9,132 nucleotides of DNA from Candidatus Egerieicola pullicola (GCA_018712465.1 DVGY01000121.1:1-9132); one strand, 5' to 3'; shown: positions 1 to 5,662, counted from the stretch's first letter. Notes: generated from the sequence alone by a model not told the origin. Numbers and translations are program-made.

Positions 1-423
1 ACCTGGCTGGGGGCCTGGAACGCCATACCGCCTCACCGGCCCAGTTGTCTGCGCACTTTTTTGGGAAAAATCACCCGAAACCTAGCTTTGAAACGGCTGG
101 AAAAGTCCGCTGCTCAAAAACGGGGCAGCGGGGAAGCTTTATTGGTGTTGGAAGAGCTGGAGCAGTGTTTGGCTGCACCGGAAAAGGTGGAGCAGCAGGT
201 GGAAGATCAAATTCAAGCCCAACGATTGGCGGTGGTGCTGGAGGAATTTCTGCGCAGTCTGCCTGGCCGGGCCAGAATTTTGTTTCTGCGCCGGTATTGG
301 TATTTCTGTTCCATCCAAGAGATCGCAAAACAGGAAGGAATCAGTGAAGGGGCGGTGAAGTCCTCCTTGTTCCGTACTCGGGAAAAATTGAGGGCAAAAC
401 TGCAAGAGGAGGGATTACTATGA
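1..423 (+). CDS. ECF-type RNA polymerase sigma factor (sigma-70 family), 5' end outside window
   Basis: This is a sigma factor subunit that would direct RNA polymerase to a small set of promoters. The reading frame is open from base 1, so the gene begins upstream and only its last 140 residues are here. The TTG at 61 is an internal codon: the residues before it (TWLGAWNAIPPHRPS, then LRTFLGKITRN) are typical sigma region 2.3-2.4 sequence. After a linker rich in Glu and Gln comes region 4, from roughly fragment residue 85 to 135. It holds SLPGRARILFLRRYWY and a helix-turn-helix, EIAKQEGISEGAVKSSLFRTREKL. Its stop codon overlaps the start of the next gene (ATGA, 420-423), which implies translational coupling with the membrane protein downstream, the usual sigma/anti-sigma arrangement. 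The target promoters and the inducing signal cannot be read from the sequence. Confidence 0.9.
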   Translation, partial: TWLGAWNAIPPHRPSCLRTFLGKITRNLALKRLEKSAAQKRGSGEALLVLEELEQCLAAPEKVEQQVEDQIQAQRLAVVLEEFLRSLPGRARILFLRRYWYFCSIQEIAKQEGISEGAVKSSLFRTREKLRAKLQEEGLL

Positions 424-2024
424 AGGCAAACCGATTATTGGAGCAGCTCAATGACCTGCCGGAAGACCTGCTGCTGGAAGCCCAGCCAAAAGAAACACGA
501 CCCGGTTTCGACTGGAAACGCTGGGGCGCAGTAGCGGCCTGCTGCTGTGTGGTGTTGGGAACCGTGCTGCTGGCGCCATTGTTTTTCTGCCAAAACGGGA
601 CGGAATCGTTTCAGCCGGTGGATTACGGTCAGGTGGTGAATTACAGCGATCTGTCCTTTGGGGACACCTATCTGCCGGAGGGACTGGAGATTGACAGTGG
701 AAACAGGGCGGATTCCATCCAGGGAATTGCCGGCAGTGTGGAAGAAGAACTGGTCACCGGACTTCGCCCCATGGCTCTTTTGGAAGTGACAGTGACCGAT
801 GTGCGCACCAAAGATTACTATTATGACACATCGGACTTAGGGGTGGATAGAGTGCTTCATCAACATAACCAAACACTGCTCTACGATTTCCAAATTGACC
901 GGGTGTGGTACGGCGGCCCCTTCCAAGCAGGGGAGACCTTGACATTGGAAAATGAAGTCTATCTGCTGGATCCGGAATTTCTCATGGAAATCGGCGGGCG
1001 GTATGTGGTGCCGGTGTACTATGACGGTTATCTTTTGGCAGCCGCTCGGAACGATGCTGTGGTATCTGGGGACATTCACCGGGAGAGCCTGTACAACTGC
1101 TACAACTTCCACCAGCCCCCCATTCAAATCACAACCGACGGGGATTATGTGATGCCGGATAATTGGGAAATCCTTTCTGCGTATTCCCGGAAAATCCAGA
1201 TGGATTTGTCGGAACAGCCGGGGTGGTACCACACGTTGTTCTCGGATAAAATGCGATTGGTCACAGCAGAGGATTTCACCCGGCAGATGGGTGTTTTGGT
1301 GGATTGGTTTGGCGGTAAACAACCGGAAGAAACCGAGGATACTTCCGCTGTGCTGTACAGCGATTTGTCCTTTGGGGAGACGTACCGCCCGAAAGGATTG
1401 GAAACTGGCAGTACCAGTGCGGATATCATGCCTTTTTCCGAGGAAGAACTGTACGCCGGAAAAACGCAGGTGGAGTTTTGGGAGGTCACCGTCACTGGGA
1501 TGAAGGTCAAGGACTACCGGTACGACGTGGCCAGCGATAAGTTTGAGCCCGGCGGCGTGCTCCATATGCAAAACCAATCTATGGTATACCAGGTGCAGAT
1601 TGAACAGGTTTGGTATGGGCAGTCCGTTCAGGCGGGGGAAACCGTTTTGCTGGAAGACCTTTCTTACGGCAAAATAGATCTGGGTTATCTGCTCTCAGTG
1701 GGCGGACGGTATGTGCTGCCGGTTATCAACCAGGGGGATACCTATCCCGAGTGGCAGGAAGTGGTGTCCGGGGACCTCACATTGAGCAGCTCTTACGGCA
1801 TCTACTACCCTTATCAGCCTCCCATCCAGCGCACCACCGACGGGAATTATGTCCTCCCTTCCGACTGGTCGACGTTGACCGAAGTGTCCCGCCCGGTGGA
1901 GATGGACCTTTCCCAGCAGGGCACGGAATTTTCGCATTACGAAGATAATATGCGCTTGGTCACCGGGGAGGATTTCGCCCGGCAGATGGAAGTCCTGGAC
2001 CAAAAGATGCAGGCTGCTGGCTAA
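420..2024 (+). CDS. Single-pass membrane protein, probable anti-sigma/sensor partner of the ECF sigma, with duplicated extracellular domain
   Basis: This protein of 534 residues starts at the ATG that overlaps the sigma factor stop codon. Residues 1-33 are hydrophilic and presumably cytosolic (MKANRLLEQLNDLPEDLLLE). Residues 35-57 form one hydrophobic, Cys-containing membrane segment with charged residues on the N-terminal side, so the remaining roughly 475 residues should lie outside. The outer part is two copies of one domain, residues about 75-298 and 313-534. Shared landmarks are YSDLSFG (75/313), EVTVT (122/355), VWYG (162/397), QAGET (169/404), GGRYV (192/428), VVSGD (214/448), QPPIQ-TTDG (232/466), MDLS (261/495) and MRLVT-EDF-RQM (278/511). 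I do not recognise this domain. The anti-sigma role is inferred from the overlap and the topology. No classical zinc-binding anti-sigma motif (HxxxCxxC) is visible. Confidence 0.85.
   Translation: MKANRLLEQLNDLPEDLLLEAQPKETRPGFDWKRWGAVAACCCVVLGTVLLAPLFFCQNGTESFQPVDYGQVVNYSDLSFGDTYLPEGLEIDSGNRADSIQGIAGSVEEELVTGLRPMALLEVTVTDVRTKDYYYDTSDLGVDRVLHQHNQTLLYDFQIDRVWYGGPFQAGETLTLENEVYLLDPEFLMEIGGRYVVPVYYDGYLLAAARNDAVVSGDIHRESLYNCYNFHQPPIQITTDGDYVMPDNWEILSAYSRKIQMDLSEQPGWYHTLFSDKMRLVTAEDFTRQMGVLVDWFGGKQPEETEDTSAVLYSDLSFGETYRPKGLETGSTSADIMPFSEEELYAGKTQVEFWEVTVTGMKVKDYRYDVASDKFEPGGVLHMQNQSMVYQVQIEQVWYGQSVQAGETVLLEDLSYGKIDLGYLLSVGGRYVLPVINQGDTYPEWQEVVSGDLTLSSSYGIYYPYQPPIQRTTDGNYVLPSDWSTLTEVSRPVEMDLSQQGTEFSHYEDNMRLVTGEDFARQMEVLDQKMQAAG
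642..2021 (+). repeat. Tandem intragenic duplication (two units of about 700 bp)
   Basis: Unit 1 runs from about 642 to 1313 and unit 2 from about 1356 to 2021, joined by a Glu/Thr-rich linker (residues 299-312). The protein offset is 238 residues at the start and 233 at the end, so the copies differ by small indels. At the DNA level the first 20 bases of the units are still close (TACAGCGAT-TGTCCTTTGGGGA in both), but most third positions have drifted, so this is an old rather than a fresh duplication. Confidence 0.85.
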
Positions 2025-2036
2025 AAGGGACAAAAC

Positions 2037-2065
2037 AAAAGGACGGTGTCATAGCCGTCCTTTTT
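2037..2065. terminator. Bidirectional Rho-independent terminator between convergent genes
   Basis: The stem is GGACGG (2041-2046) with CCGTCC (2055-2060) and an 8-base loop. It is extended by AAAA (2037-2040) facing TTTT (2061-2064). A T-run follows on the plus strand. The minus strand reads into TTTTGTTTTG. It sits 13 bases after the membrane protein stop and about 30 bases past the HAD gene stop, so it serves both transcripts. Confidence 0.88.
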
Positions 2066-2094
2066 CCGTTCTTTATTTGGGGCAGTGTTTTACC

Positions 2095-2901
2095 TTACCA
2101 CACTTTGCCTTCGCTGACCTGCTTGAGGATTTGAAGCACTCCGTCTTCCCGCCAGCCAGGACAGCCAAAGTTGGCCGCTTCTTTTACTTCCTGCCGGGCA
2201 TTTTCCACGGCGTAGCTGTACTTGGCCTGCTTGAGCATGGGGATGTCGTTGATGTTGTCCCCAAACACCATGGTTTCTTCCGGAGAGATCCCCAGCCGTT
2301 CCTGCAAAGCGGCCAAAGCGTTTCCTTTGTTGGCTTTCAGGCTGACACAGTCCATCCACTGAATGCCGGCGCTGGCAATCTGAACTTTATCTCCCCATTT
2401 GGGGGTAAACCATTGGTTGACGATGGCCTCGGTGTCGGTGGGGTGGTAGATGGAAAGTTTGACAATTTGTTCTCCGGGCGGGCAGGTCAGGGTGGGGTTC
2501 AGTTCCACCTGGAAGTGGTAACCGTCCACCAGCCAGCGGTAAAGCTGGGAATCCTTTTGCCGTACATAAGAATGCTTTAAACCGCAGAGCATCACATCAC
2601 AGCCGGGCAGTTTCAAAGCGTCTTCCACCATTTTCCCCAACATAGTTTCGTCAATGGCAAAGGCCTTCAGCACTTGGGTGTAGCTTCGCAGAGCTCCGCC
2701 GCCATCGGTGATATAGTACATAGACTGTGCTTCTTCCGGGAACAGTTCTGCGATGCTGTGAAACTGCCGTCCACTGGCTCCTGCAAAAAAAATCCCCTGT
2801 TTCAGCAGCGACTGGATCACCGGATGGTATTCCGGGCTGATGCAATGGCCCCCGTCCTCCAAAAGGGTGCCGTCCATGTCCGATGCAATTAAACGAATCA
2901 T
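2095..2901 (-). CDS. Cof-type HAD-superfamily hydrolase (subclass IIB), probable sugar-phosphate or nucleotide phosphatase
   Basis: This is a soluble cytosolic phosphatase of the Cof/YidA-like HAD-IIB type, which hydrolyses small phosphorylated metabolites through an aspartyl-phosphate. All four HAD motifs are present in 268 residues, a normal family length. Motif I is DMDGTLL (residues 8-14; nucleophile D8, acid/base D10). Motif II is the Ser of GASGR (S43). Motif III is K192 in KANKGNAL. Motif IV is GDNINDIPM (214-222; D215 and D219 bind Mg2+). The region of about 85-185 between motifs II and III is the C2B cap that sets the substrate, which cannot be read from sequence. The ATG has an AAAGGGG Shine-Dalgarno about 8 bases upstream. 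The gene lies downstream of sigK on the same strand, but the promoter at 2953-2981 suggests independent, vegetative expression. It ends at the shared terminator 2037-2065. Confidence 0.92.
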   Translation of the reverse strand: MIRLIASDMDGTLLEDGGHCISPEYHPVIQSLLKQGIFFAGASGRQFHSIAELFPEEAQSMYYITDGGGALRSYTQVLKAFAIDETMLGKMVEDALKLPGCDVMLCGLKHSYVRQKDSQLYRWLVDGYHFQVELNPTLTCPPGEQIVKLSIYHPTDTEAIVNQWFTPKWGDKVQIASAGIQWMDCVSLKANKGNALAALQERLGISPEETMVFGDNINDIPMLKQAKYSYAVENARQEVKEAANFGCPGWREDGVLQILKQVSEGKVW

Positions 2902-2952
2902 AATGAAATCCCCTTTACAAGTCCGTCTTTTTGACTTCCCTCATTTGGTGTT

Positions 2953-2981
2953 ATTGTACCACAGGGGTGGGGGAAAAGCAA
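2953..2981 (-). promoter_or_regulatory. Sigma-A-like promoter for the HAD hydrolase gene
   Basis: Reading the minus strand, the -35 is TTGCTT (2981-2976), followed by a 17-base spacer and the -10 TACAAT (2958-2953). Transcription would start near 2946, leaving a leader of about 45 bases before the ATG at 2901. The -10 is one base off consensus; the -35 is weaker, with the TTG conserved. Confidence 0.6.
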
Positions 2982-2997
2982 TGCAAAAGGAGGTAAA

Positions 2998-3702
2998 CTA
3001 TCGGGTATATCCCATCCGTTCCAGCTCTTGGCGAAGCTGGCCCAGCGCCTTTTTTTCCAGCCGGGAGACATAGCTGCGGCTGATGCCCATTTGTTTGGCC
3101 ACCTCCCGTTGAGGCAGGGGATCGCTTCCGTCCAACCCGTACCGCTTTTCCAACACAAAGGCCTCTCGGGGTTCCAGGCATCGGTCAGCCACCTGCCGGA
3201 GTTGGGAAGCGCTGAGCTTTTGCTGGATGGCGTCAAATACCTCCTCTTCTTCTCCTGCCATTACGTCGAAGAGGGTCAGGGGATTGCCGTCTTTGTCGCA
3301 GTCAATGGGTTCTTGAATGGAGACGTCCTCCGAGCTTTTGCGCTGGGCGCGAAAGAACATTAAAATTTCGTTTTCAATGCACCGGCTGGCGTAGGTAGCA
3401 AAGCGGATATTTTTATCGGTGGAAAAGGTGTCCACTGCTTTAATCAAACCAATGGAACCAATGCTGATTAAATCGTCCGGCTCTGCCTTGGAGGCATAGT
3501 ATTTTTTCACAATGTGGGCTACTAGCCGCAGATTATGCTCGATCAGCTTGACTCGGGCCGCTTGATCTCCCTGCGCCAGCCGCCGGAAATATTCCTGCTG
3601 CTTGGCGGGGGAAAGAGGTTTGGGGAAGGCCGAGGCAGATTCGGCGTGGAGAGCTAGAAAAATCAGGTGTTCCAGCAGAAAATTAAGCATGGAAGAAAAC
3701 AT
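2998..3702 (-). CDS. sigK: RNA polymerase sporulation sigma factor, pro-sigma-K
   Basis: Sigma-K is the late mother-cell sigma factor that drives coat and spore maturation genes. As known in Bacillus, it is made as a membrane-bound precursor that SpoIVFB cleaves. The N terminus here is a hydrophobic pro-sequence (FLLEHLIFLAL, about residues 8-18) followed by AFPKPLS, which matches the AFPQPLS stretch after the cleavage site in Bacillus pro-sigma-K; cleavage would fall near residue 18-19. Region 2 spans about 53-122 (NLRLVAHIVKKYYA, DDLISIGSIGLIKAVDTF, ATYASRCIENEILM). Region 4 helix-turn-helix is about 196-223 (REVAKQMGISRSYVSRLEKKAL). The frame is open to an ATG at 3711, but AAGGAG (3717-3712) abuts that codon and lies 9 bases from the ATG at 3702, so 3702 (234 residues) is chosen. 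The gene is complete, with no skin-type element inside it. Confidence 0.93.
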   Translation of the reverse strand: MFSSMLNFLLEHLIFLALHAESASAFPKPLSPAKQQEYFRRLAQGDQAARVKLIEHNLRLVAHIVKKYYASKAEPDDLISIGSIGLIKAVDTFSTDKNIRFATYASRCIENEILMFFRAQRKSSEDVSIQEPIDCDKDGNPLTLFDVMAGEEEEVFDAIQQKLSASQLRQVADRCLEPREAFVLEKRYGLDGSDPLPQREVAKQMGISRSYVSRLEKKALGQLRQELERMGYTR

Positions 3703-3711
3703 TTTAATCAT

Positions 3712-3717
3712 CTCCTT
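3712..3717 (-). promoter_or_regulatory. Ribosome binding site deciding the sigK start
   Basis: AAGGAG on the minus strand ends directly before the ATG at 3711 (spacing 0, unusable) and has a 9-base spacing to the in-frame ATG at 3702. This favours the shorter protein beginning MFSSMLNFLLEH. Confidence 0.7.
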
Positions 3718-3766
3718 TGCCCCACCCTATGCGGAAAAAGGAAAAAACAGAAGTTAGGCAAAGAAA

Positions 3767-3806
3767 ATCGGCGTACTCCCAACAGTCGTGGGGCTTGTAC
3801 GCCGAT
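3767..3806 (-). terminator. Rho-independent terminator of the DUF6198-like membrane protein gene
   Basis: A perfect 10-bp inverted repeat, ATCGGCGTAC (3767-3776) and GTACGCCGAT (3797-3806), encloses a 20-base loop with a possible inner CCCA/TGGG stem. On the minus strand it is followed by TTTTCTTT. On the plus strand there is no T-run. It lies about 21 bases past the stop of the membrane protein gene and separates it from sigK, so the two are probably not cotranscribed. Confidence 0.85.
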
Positions 3807-3827
3807 GACACCTTGATTTGAATGAAG

Positions 3828-4538
3828 TTACTCTCTTTTTCCTCCGGCGTTTTTGATACGGTGGATCCGTCGCTGGGTCAAAATGGAAAGAAAGCGCACC
3901 CGTTTGTCCAGAAAATCTCCCACGATTCCCACCGCCTTGCCGGTGGTGAAAGCCGCAATTACCGTGCCGATGCCCAGGCCGTCTAAATGCCCTAAGCAGA
4001 GGAAGGTGAGCCCTGCGGTGACTGCCAGACAGATCACATCAAAGGAGATTTTGATTTTGGGATAGGAGATGCCAGTGATGTCTGAGAGTTCCCGTGGGAA
4101 TAGATCGGTTGGGATGATGGGAAGATCACAGCGGTTGGACAGGGCGATACCAATGGCAATGAGAAGATAGCTTACAATAAAGTAAAGGATCTGCCAACCC
4201 AGGCCTTTGGGCAGCAGGGGGATCCACAGTTCGTGCAGATCCATCAGTTCTCCGAAGATGAATCCCACCACGAAGCTAAATAAGTATTCCACTACAAACC
4301 GTTTCCGTAAAATCATCAAACTCAGCACCAACAGCCCTTGGAATAGATAGGTCCAGGTTCCAAGGGATAGTTGGGGAAGCACATCGGAAAAGGCGTAAGG
4401 CACGCTGGAAATGGCTGAAATTCCTGCGCCGGAGTACAGCATCAGCACCACAGCAAAGCTGTTAATCACCACGGCAACCAGCAATGCGATTTCACCCCGC
4501 CAAACCGGACGGTGGCTGTGCAGTGGTTTTGATTTCAT
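3828..4538 (-). CDS. Multi-pass membrane protein of the DUF6198 / YczE-YitT-like type
   Basis: This is an integral membrane protein of unknown function. From the chosen start (236 residues) hydrophobic segments lie at about 15-34, 60-77, 82-97, 115-133, 164-182 and 187-208. A Lys/Arg-rich C-terminal tail (DKRVRFLSILTQRRIHR) is probably cytosolic. Recognisable family stretches are SGAGISAISSVPYAFS after the first helix, LPIIPTDLFPREL between helices 4 and 5, and GIGTVIAAFTTGKAVGIVG in the last segment. This overall pattern is seen in YczE-like proteins, sometimes suggested to be transporters, but no substrate is established. The frame is open to an ATG at 4568. That codon lacks a Shine-Dalgarno and would sit at the predicted transcript start, so the ATG at 4538, preceded by GAAGAGAG, is preferred with moderate certainty. 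The gene is divergent from the kinase-like gene at 4749. Confidence 0.85.
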   Translation of the reverse strand: MKSKPLHSHRPVWRGEIALLVAVVINSFAVVLMLYSGAGISAISSVPYAFSDVLPQLSLGTWTYLFQGLLVLSLMILRKRFVVEYLFSFVVGFIFGELMDLHELWIPLLPKGLGWQILYFIVSYLLIAIGIALSNRCDLPIIPTDLFPRELSDITGISYPKIKISFDVICLAVTAGLTFLCLGHLDGLGIGTVIAAFTTGKAVGIVGDFLDKRVRFLSILTQRRIHRIKNAGGKRE

Positions 4539-4574
4539 ATTGCTCTCTTCTTTCTCCATCAATCTCATAAAGCC

Positions 4575-4603
4575 AGTGTAGCCGCAACCGATCTAATTTG
4601 CAA
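4575..4603 (-). promoter_or_regulatory. Candidate promoter for the DUF6198-like gene
   Basis: Minus strand: TTGCAA (4603-4598), 17-base spacer, TACACT (4580-4575), each 4 of 6 to consensus. Transcription would start near 4568. The -35 lies within a 10-bp palindrome, ATTTGCAAAT (4596-4605). Other AT-rich combinations exist nearby, for example TTGAAT with TATATG, so this assignment is tentative. Confidence 0.4.
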
Positions 4604-4631
4604 ATCAATGACAATCCGGCTTTCTTGACTT

Positions 4632-4653
4632 TGAAAAATCCTACTATTTTTCA
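4632..4653. repeat. Perfect inverted repeat in divergent promoter region (possible operator)
   Basis: TGAAAAAT (4632-4639) and ATTTTTCA (4646-4653) are exact reverse complements separated by 6 bases. The repeat lies 11 bases upstream of the -35 of the kinase-like gene and upstream of the divergent membrane protein gene. Its size suits a dimeric regulator, but an AT-rich curved or UP-like element is equally possible. Confidence 0.5.
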
Positions 4654-4664
4654 TATAAAACAGA

Positions 4665-4693
4665 TTGTAATTTTATTCAAAATGCGGTATACT
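4665..4693 (+). promoter_or_regulatory. Sigma-A-like promoter for the cytidylate-kinase-like gene
   Basis: TTGTAA (4665-4670), 17-base spacer, TATACT (4688-4693). Transcription would begin near 4700, giving a leader of about 50 bases. The leader holds a small hairpin, CCGGA/TCCGG, at about 4711-4723, before the AGGAGG site at 4736-4741. Confidence 0.7.
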
Positions 4694-4748
4694 GAAGCTG
4701 AAGAAAATCCCGGATGTATTCCGGAAAACCGCCTCAGGAGGTGTTAGT

Positions 4749-5357
4749 ATGAATCGAATCATTACCATTGGACGGCAGTTTGGCAGCGGCGGACGGGAAC
4801 TGGGCCGCCGGGTCGCTCAGGCATTGAATATCGCCTATTACGACCGGGAAGTCATTACCGAAATCGTCAAGCGCACCCAGCTTTCCGAAGCCTACGTCCA
4901 GCAGGTGGTGGAGCATCGCCCCAATCCCCTGTATCCCATCACCATCGGCCAAAGTTTTCCCCTTTTGCTGGATCCTACCTGGGAGATGAACCGCTCTATC
5001 TATCGGGAGCAAACCAATGTGATCGTCGAGATGGCTCAAAAGTCCGACTGCGTCATTGTAGGGCGCTGCGCCGATGATATATTAAAGGATTACCATCCGC
5101 TGCGTTTGTTTGTGTATGCCCAGATGGAACACCGCCTCCGCCGCACCCGCAAGCACGCCTCTCCGGAGGAACAGCTCAGTGACAAACAGATCCAAAGGAA
5201 GATTTTGGACATGGATAAAAACCGGGCCCAGTACTACCGCCTTTACACCGGAAAAGAATGGGGTGATAAGGAGAATTACGATCTCTGCTTGAACACCACC
5301 GGGATAGAAATGGTAACTCTGGCAGATTGGGTGGCACAGCTGGCAAAGAATTGGTAA
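4749..5357 (+). CDS. Cytidylate-kinase-like P-loop protein (Cytidylate_kin2 family)
   Basis: This 202-residue soluble P-loop protein belongs to the cytidylate-kinase-like family found in many Clostridia beside, and distinct from, the true CMP kinase Cmk; its substrate is not established. The nucleotide-binding loop is GRQFGSGGRELG (residues 8-19), which keeps the GSGG core but lacks the usual GKS/T lysine ending, as is common in this family. YYDRE (30-34), VIVGRCADD (102-110), the Arg-rich segment HRLRRTRKH (128-136, lid-like) and NRAQYYRLYTGKEWGD (158-173) are further family landmarks. The start is fixed by AGGAGG 7 bases upstream. The gene is monocistronic: its own promoter is at 4665-4693 and its own terminator at 5367-5398. 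It is divergent from the DUF6198-like gene, so the two may share regulation. Confidence 0.88.
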   Translation: MNRIITIGRQFGSGGRELGRRVAQALNIAYYDREVITEIVKRTQLSEAYVQQVVEHRPNPLYPITIGQSFPLLLDPTWEMNRSIYREQTNVIVEMAQKSDCVIVGRCADDILKDYHPLRLFVYAQMEHRLRRTRKHASPEEQLSDKQIQRKILDMDKNRAQYYRLYTGKEWGDKENYDLCLNTTGIEMVTLADWVAQLAKNW

Positions 5358-5366
5358 TGGTATTTG

Positions 5367-5398
5367 GACGCACTGTCATTTCGGCGGTGCGTCTTTTT
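5367..5398 (+). terminator. Rho-independent terminator of the kinase-like gene
   Basis: GACGCAC (5367-5373) pairs perfectly with GTGCGTC (5387-5393) around a 13-base loop, followed directly by TTTTT (5394-5398). It begins 9 bases after the stop codon. Confidence 0.92.
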
Positions 5399-5410
5399 CT
5401 AGGAAGAAAA

Positions 5411-5425
5411 CCGCTGGCTAAGCGG
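5411..5425 (-). terminator. Weak terminator-like hairpin at end of the possible small ORF
   Basis: The stem CCGCT/AGCGG (5 bp, 5-base loop) is followed on the minus strand by TTTTCTTCCT. On the plus strand no T-run follows. The stem is short, so termination strength is doubtful. Confidence 0.35.
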
Positions 5426-5540
5426 GTAGCTTAAAAGAAGTCTGCCGGCAATCATCAAGAAAGAAGAACTTCTTCTGTTGTATCATCAACCTGCGGTTCG
5501 GCAACAGTGGATGGTGACCTTGGTGGAATCCATTTATCAT
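5418..5540 (-). CDS. Possible small protein of 40 residues, unrecognised
   Basis: A minus-strand ORF begins at ATG 5540-5538 with a strong Shine-Dalgarno, GGAGG (5552-5548), at 7-base spacing, and ends with TAG at 5420-5418. It encodes a peptide starting MINGFHQGHHPLLPNRRLM, with a later Lys-Lys-Phe-Phe-Phe run and one Cys; there is no signal peptide or membrane segment. The stop codon lies in the loop of a CCGCT/AGCGG hairpin that on this strand is followed by TTTTCTT, a plausible terminator. Against it: the Shine-Dalgarno falls inside a GC hairpin that can be read as a plus-strand terminator, no clear minus-strand promoter is visible, and ORFs of this length arise by chance. Confidence 0.3.
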   Translation of the reverse strand: MINGFHQGHHPLLPNRRLMIQQKKFFFLDDCRQTSFKLPA

Positions 5541-5541
5541 T

Positions 5542-5571
5542 CCCCCACCTCCCGGCGGGGGTTCTTTTTTT
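5542..5571 (+). terminator. Orphan terminator-like hairpin with T-run
   Basis: CCCCC (5542-5546) can pair with GGGGG (5557-5561), or alternatively ACCTCC (5547-5552) with GGGGGT (5557-5562, one G-U pair) around a CGGC loop. TCTTTTTTT follows (5563-5571). There is no recognised plus-strand gene between the previous terminator and this one. GGTGG (5522-5526) could compete by pairing with CCACC (5545-5549). Confidence 0.55.
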
Positions 5572-5618
5572 CCTGTTTCTTACATTTCTTCCGGCAAACA
5601 AACCAAATTCCGGCCTGA

Positions 5619-5656
5619 AAAGTTTTCCCGGCTATTCAATCTGCCAAAGTTTTCCC
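5619..5656. repeat. Two 11-base direct repeats upstream of the rpsL promoter
   Basis: AAAGTTTTCCC occurs at 5619-5629 and again at 5646-5656, 27 bases apart; the second copy ends 6 bases before the -35. Just upstream TTCCGGC occurs at 5589-5595 and 5608-5614. These could be activator or repressor sites or an UP-like element; no known factor is recognised. Confidence 0.45.
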
Positions 5657-5662
5657 TGGGGC

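Noticed and set aside
61..423. TTG at 61 as the start of the sigma factor
   Set aside because: The same frame is open from base 1 and the residues before 61 match sigma region 2, so the gene simply begins outside the window.
837..1577. A 246-residue minus-strand open frame inside the anti-sigma-like gene
   Set aside because: It is antisense to a clearly coding, internally repeated gene, has no recognisable domain, and spans parts of both repeat units as expected for a shadow frame.
2077..2580. A 167-residue plus-strand frame opposite the HAD hydrolase
   Set aside because: It starts at the terminator region, has no ribosome binding site, and the minus-strand gene has all four HAD motifs.
2986..2996. 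AAAAGGAGGTA on the plus strand as a ribosome binding site
   Set aside because: No plus-strand start codon with an open coding frame follows at a proper distance; this is the region just after the sigK stop.
3724..3731. CATAGGGT on the minus strand as a sigma-E-like -10 for sigK
   Set aside because: It matches only CATA and the final T, has no suitable -35, and would place the transcript start on the Shine-Dalgarno. No convincing sigK promoter was found.
5520..5571. T-box riboswitch reading of GGTGGAATCC followed by a terminator
   Set aside because: The invariant GGGTGGNACCGCG core is not present, no stem I specifier structure is visible, and the downstream gene is rpsL rather than an amino acid or tRNA synthetase gene.
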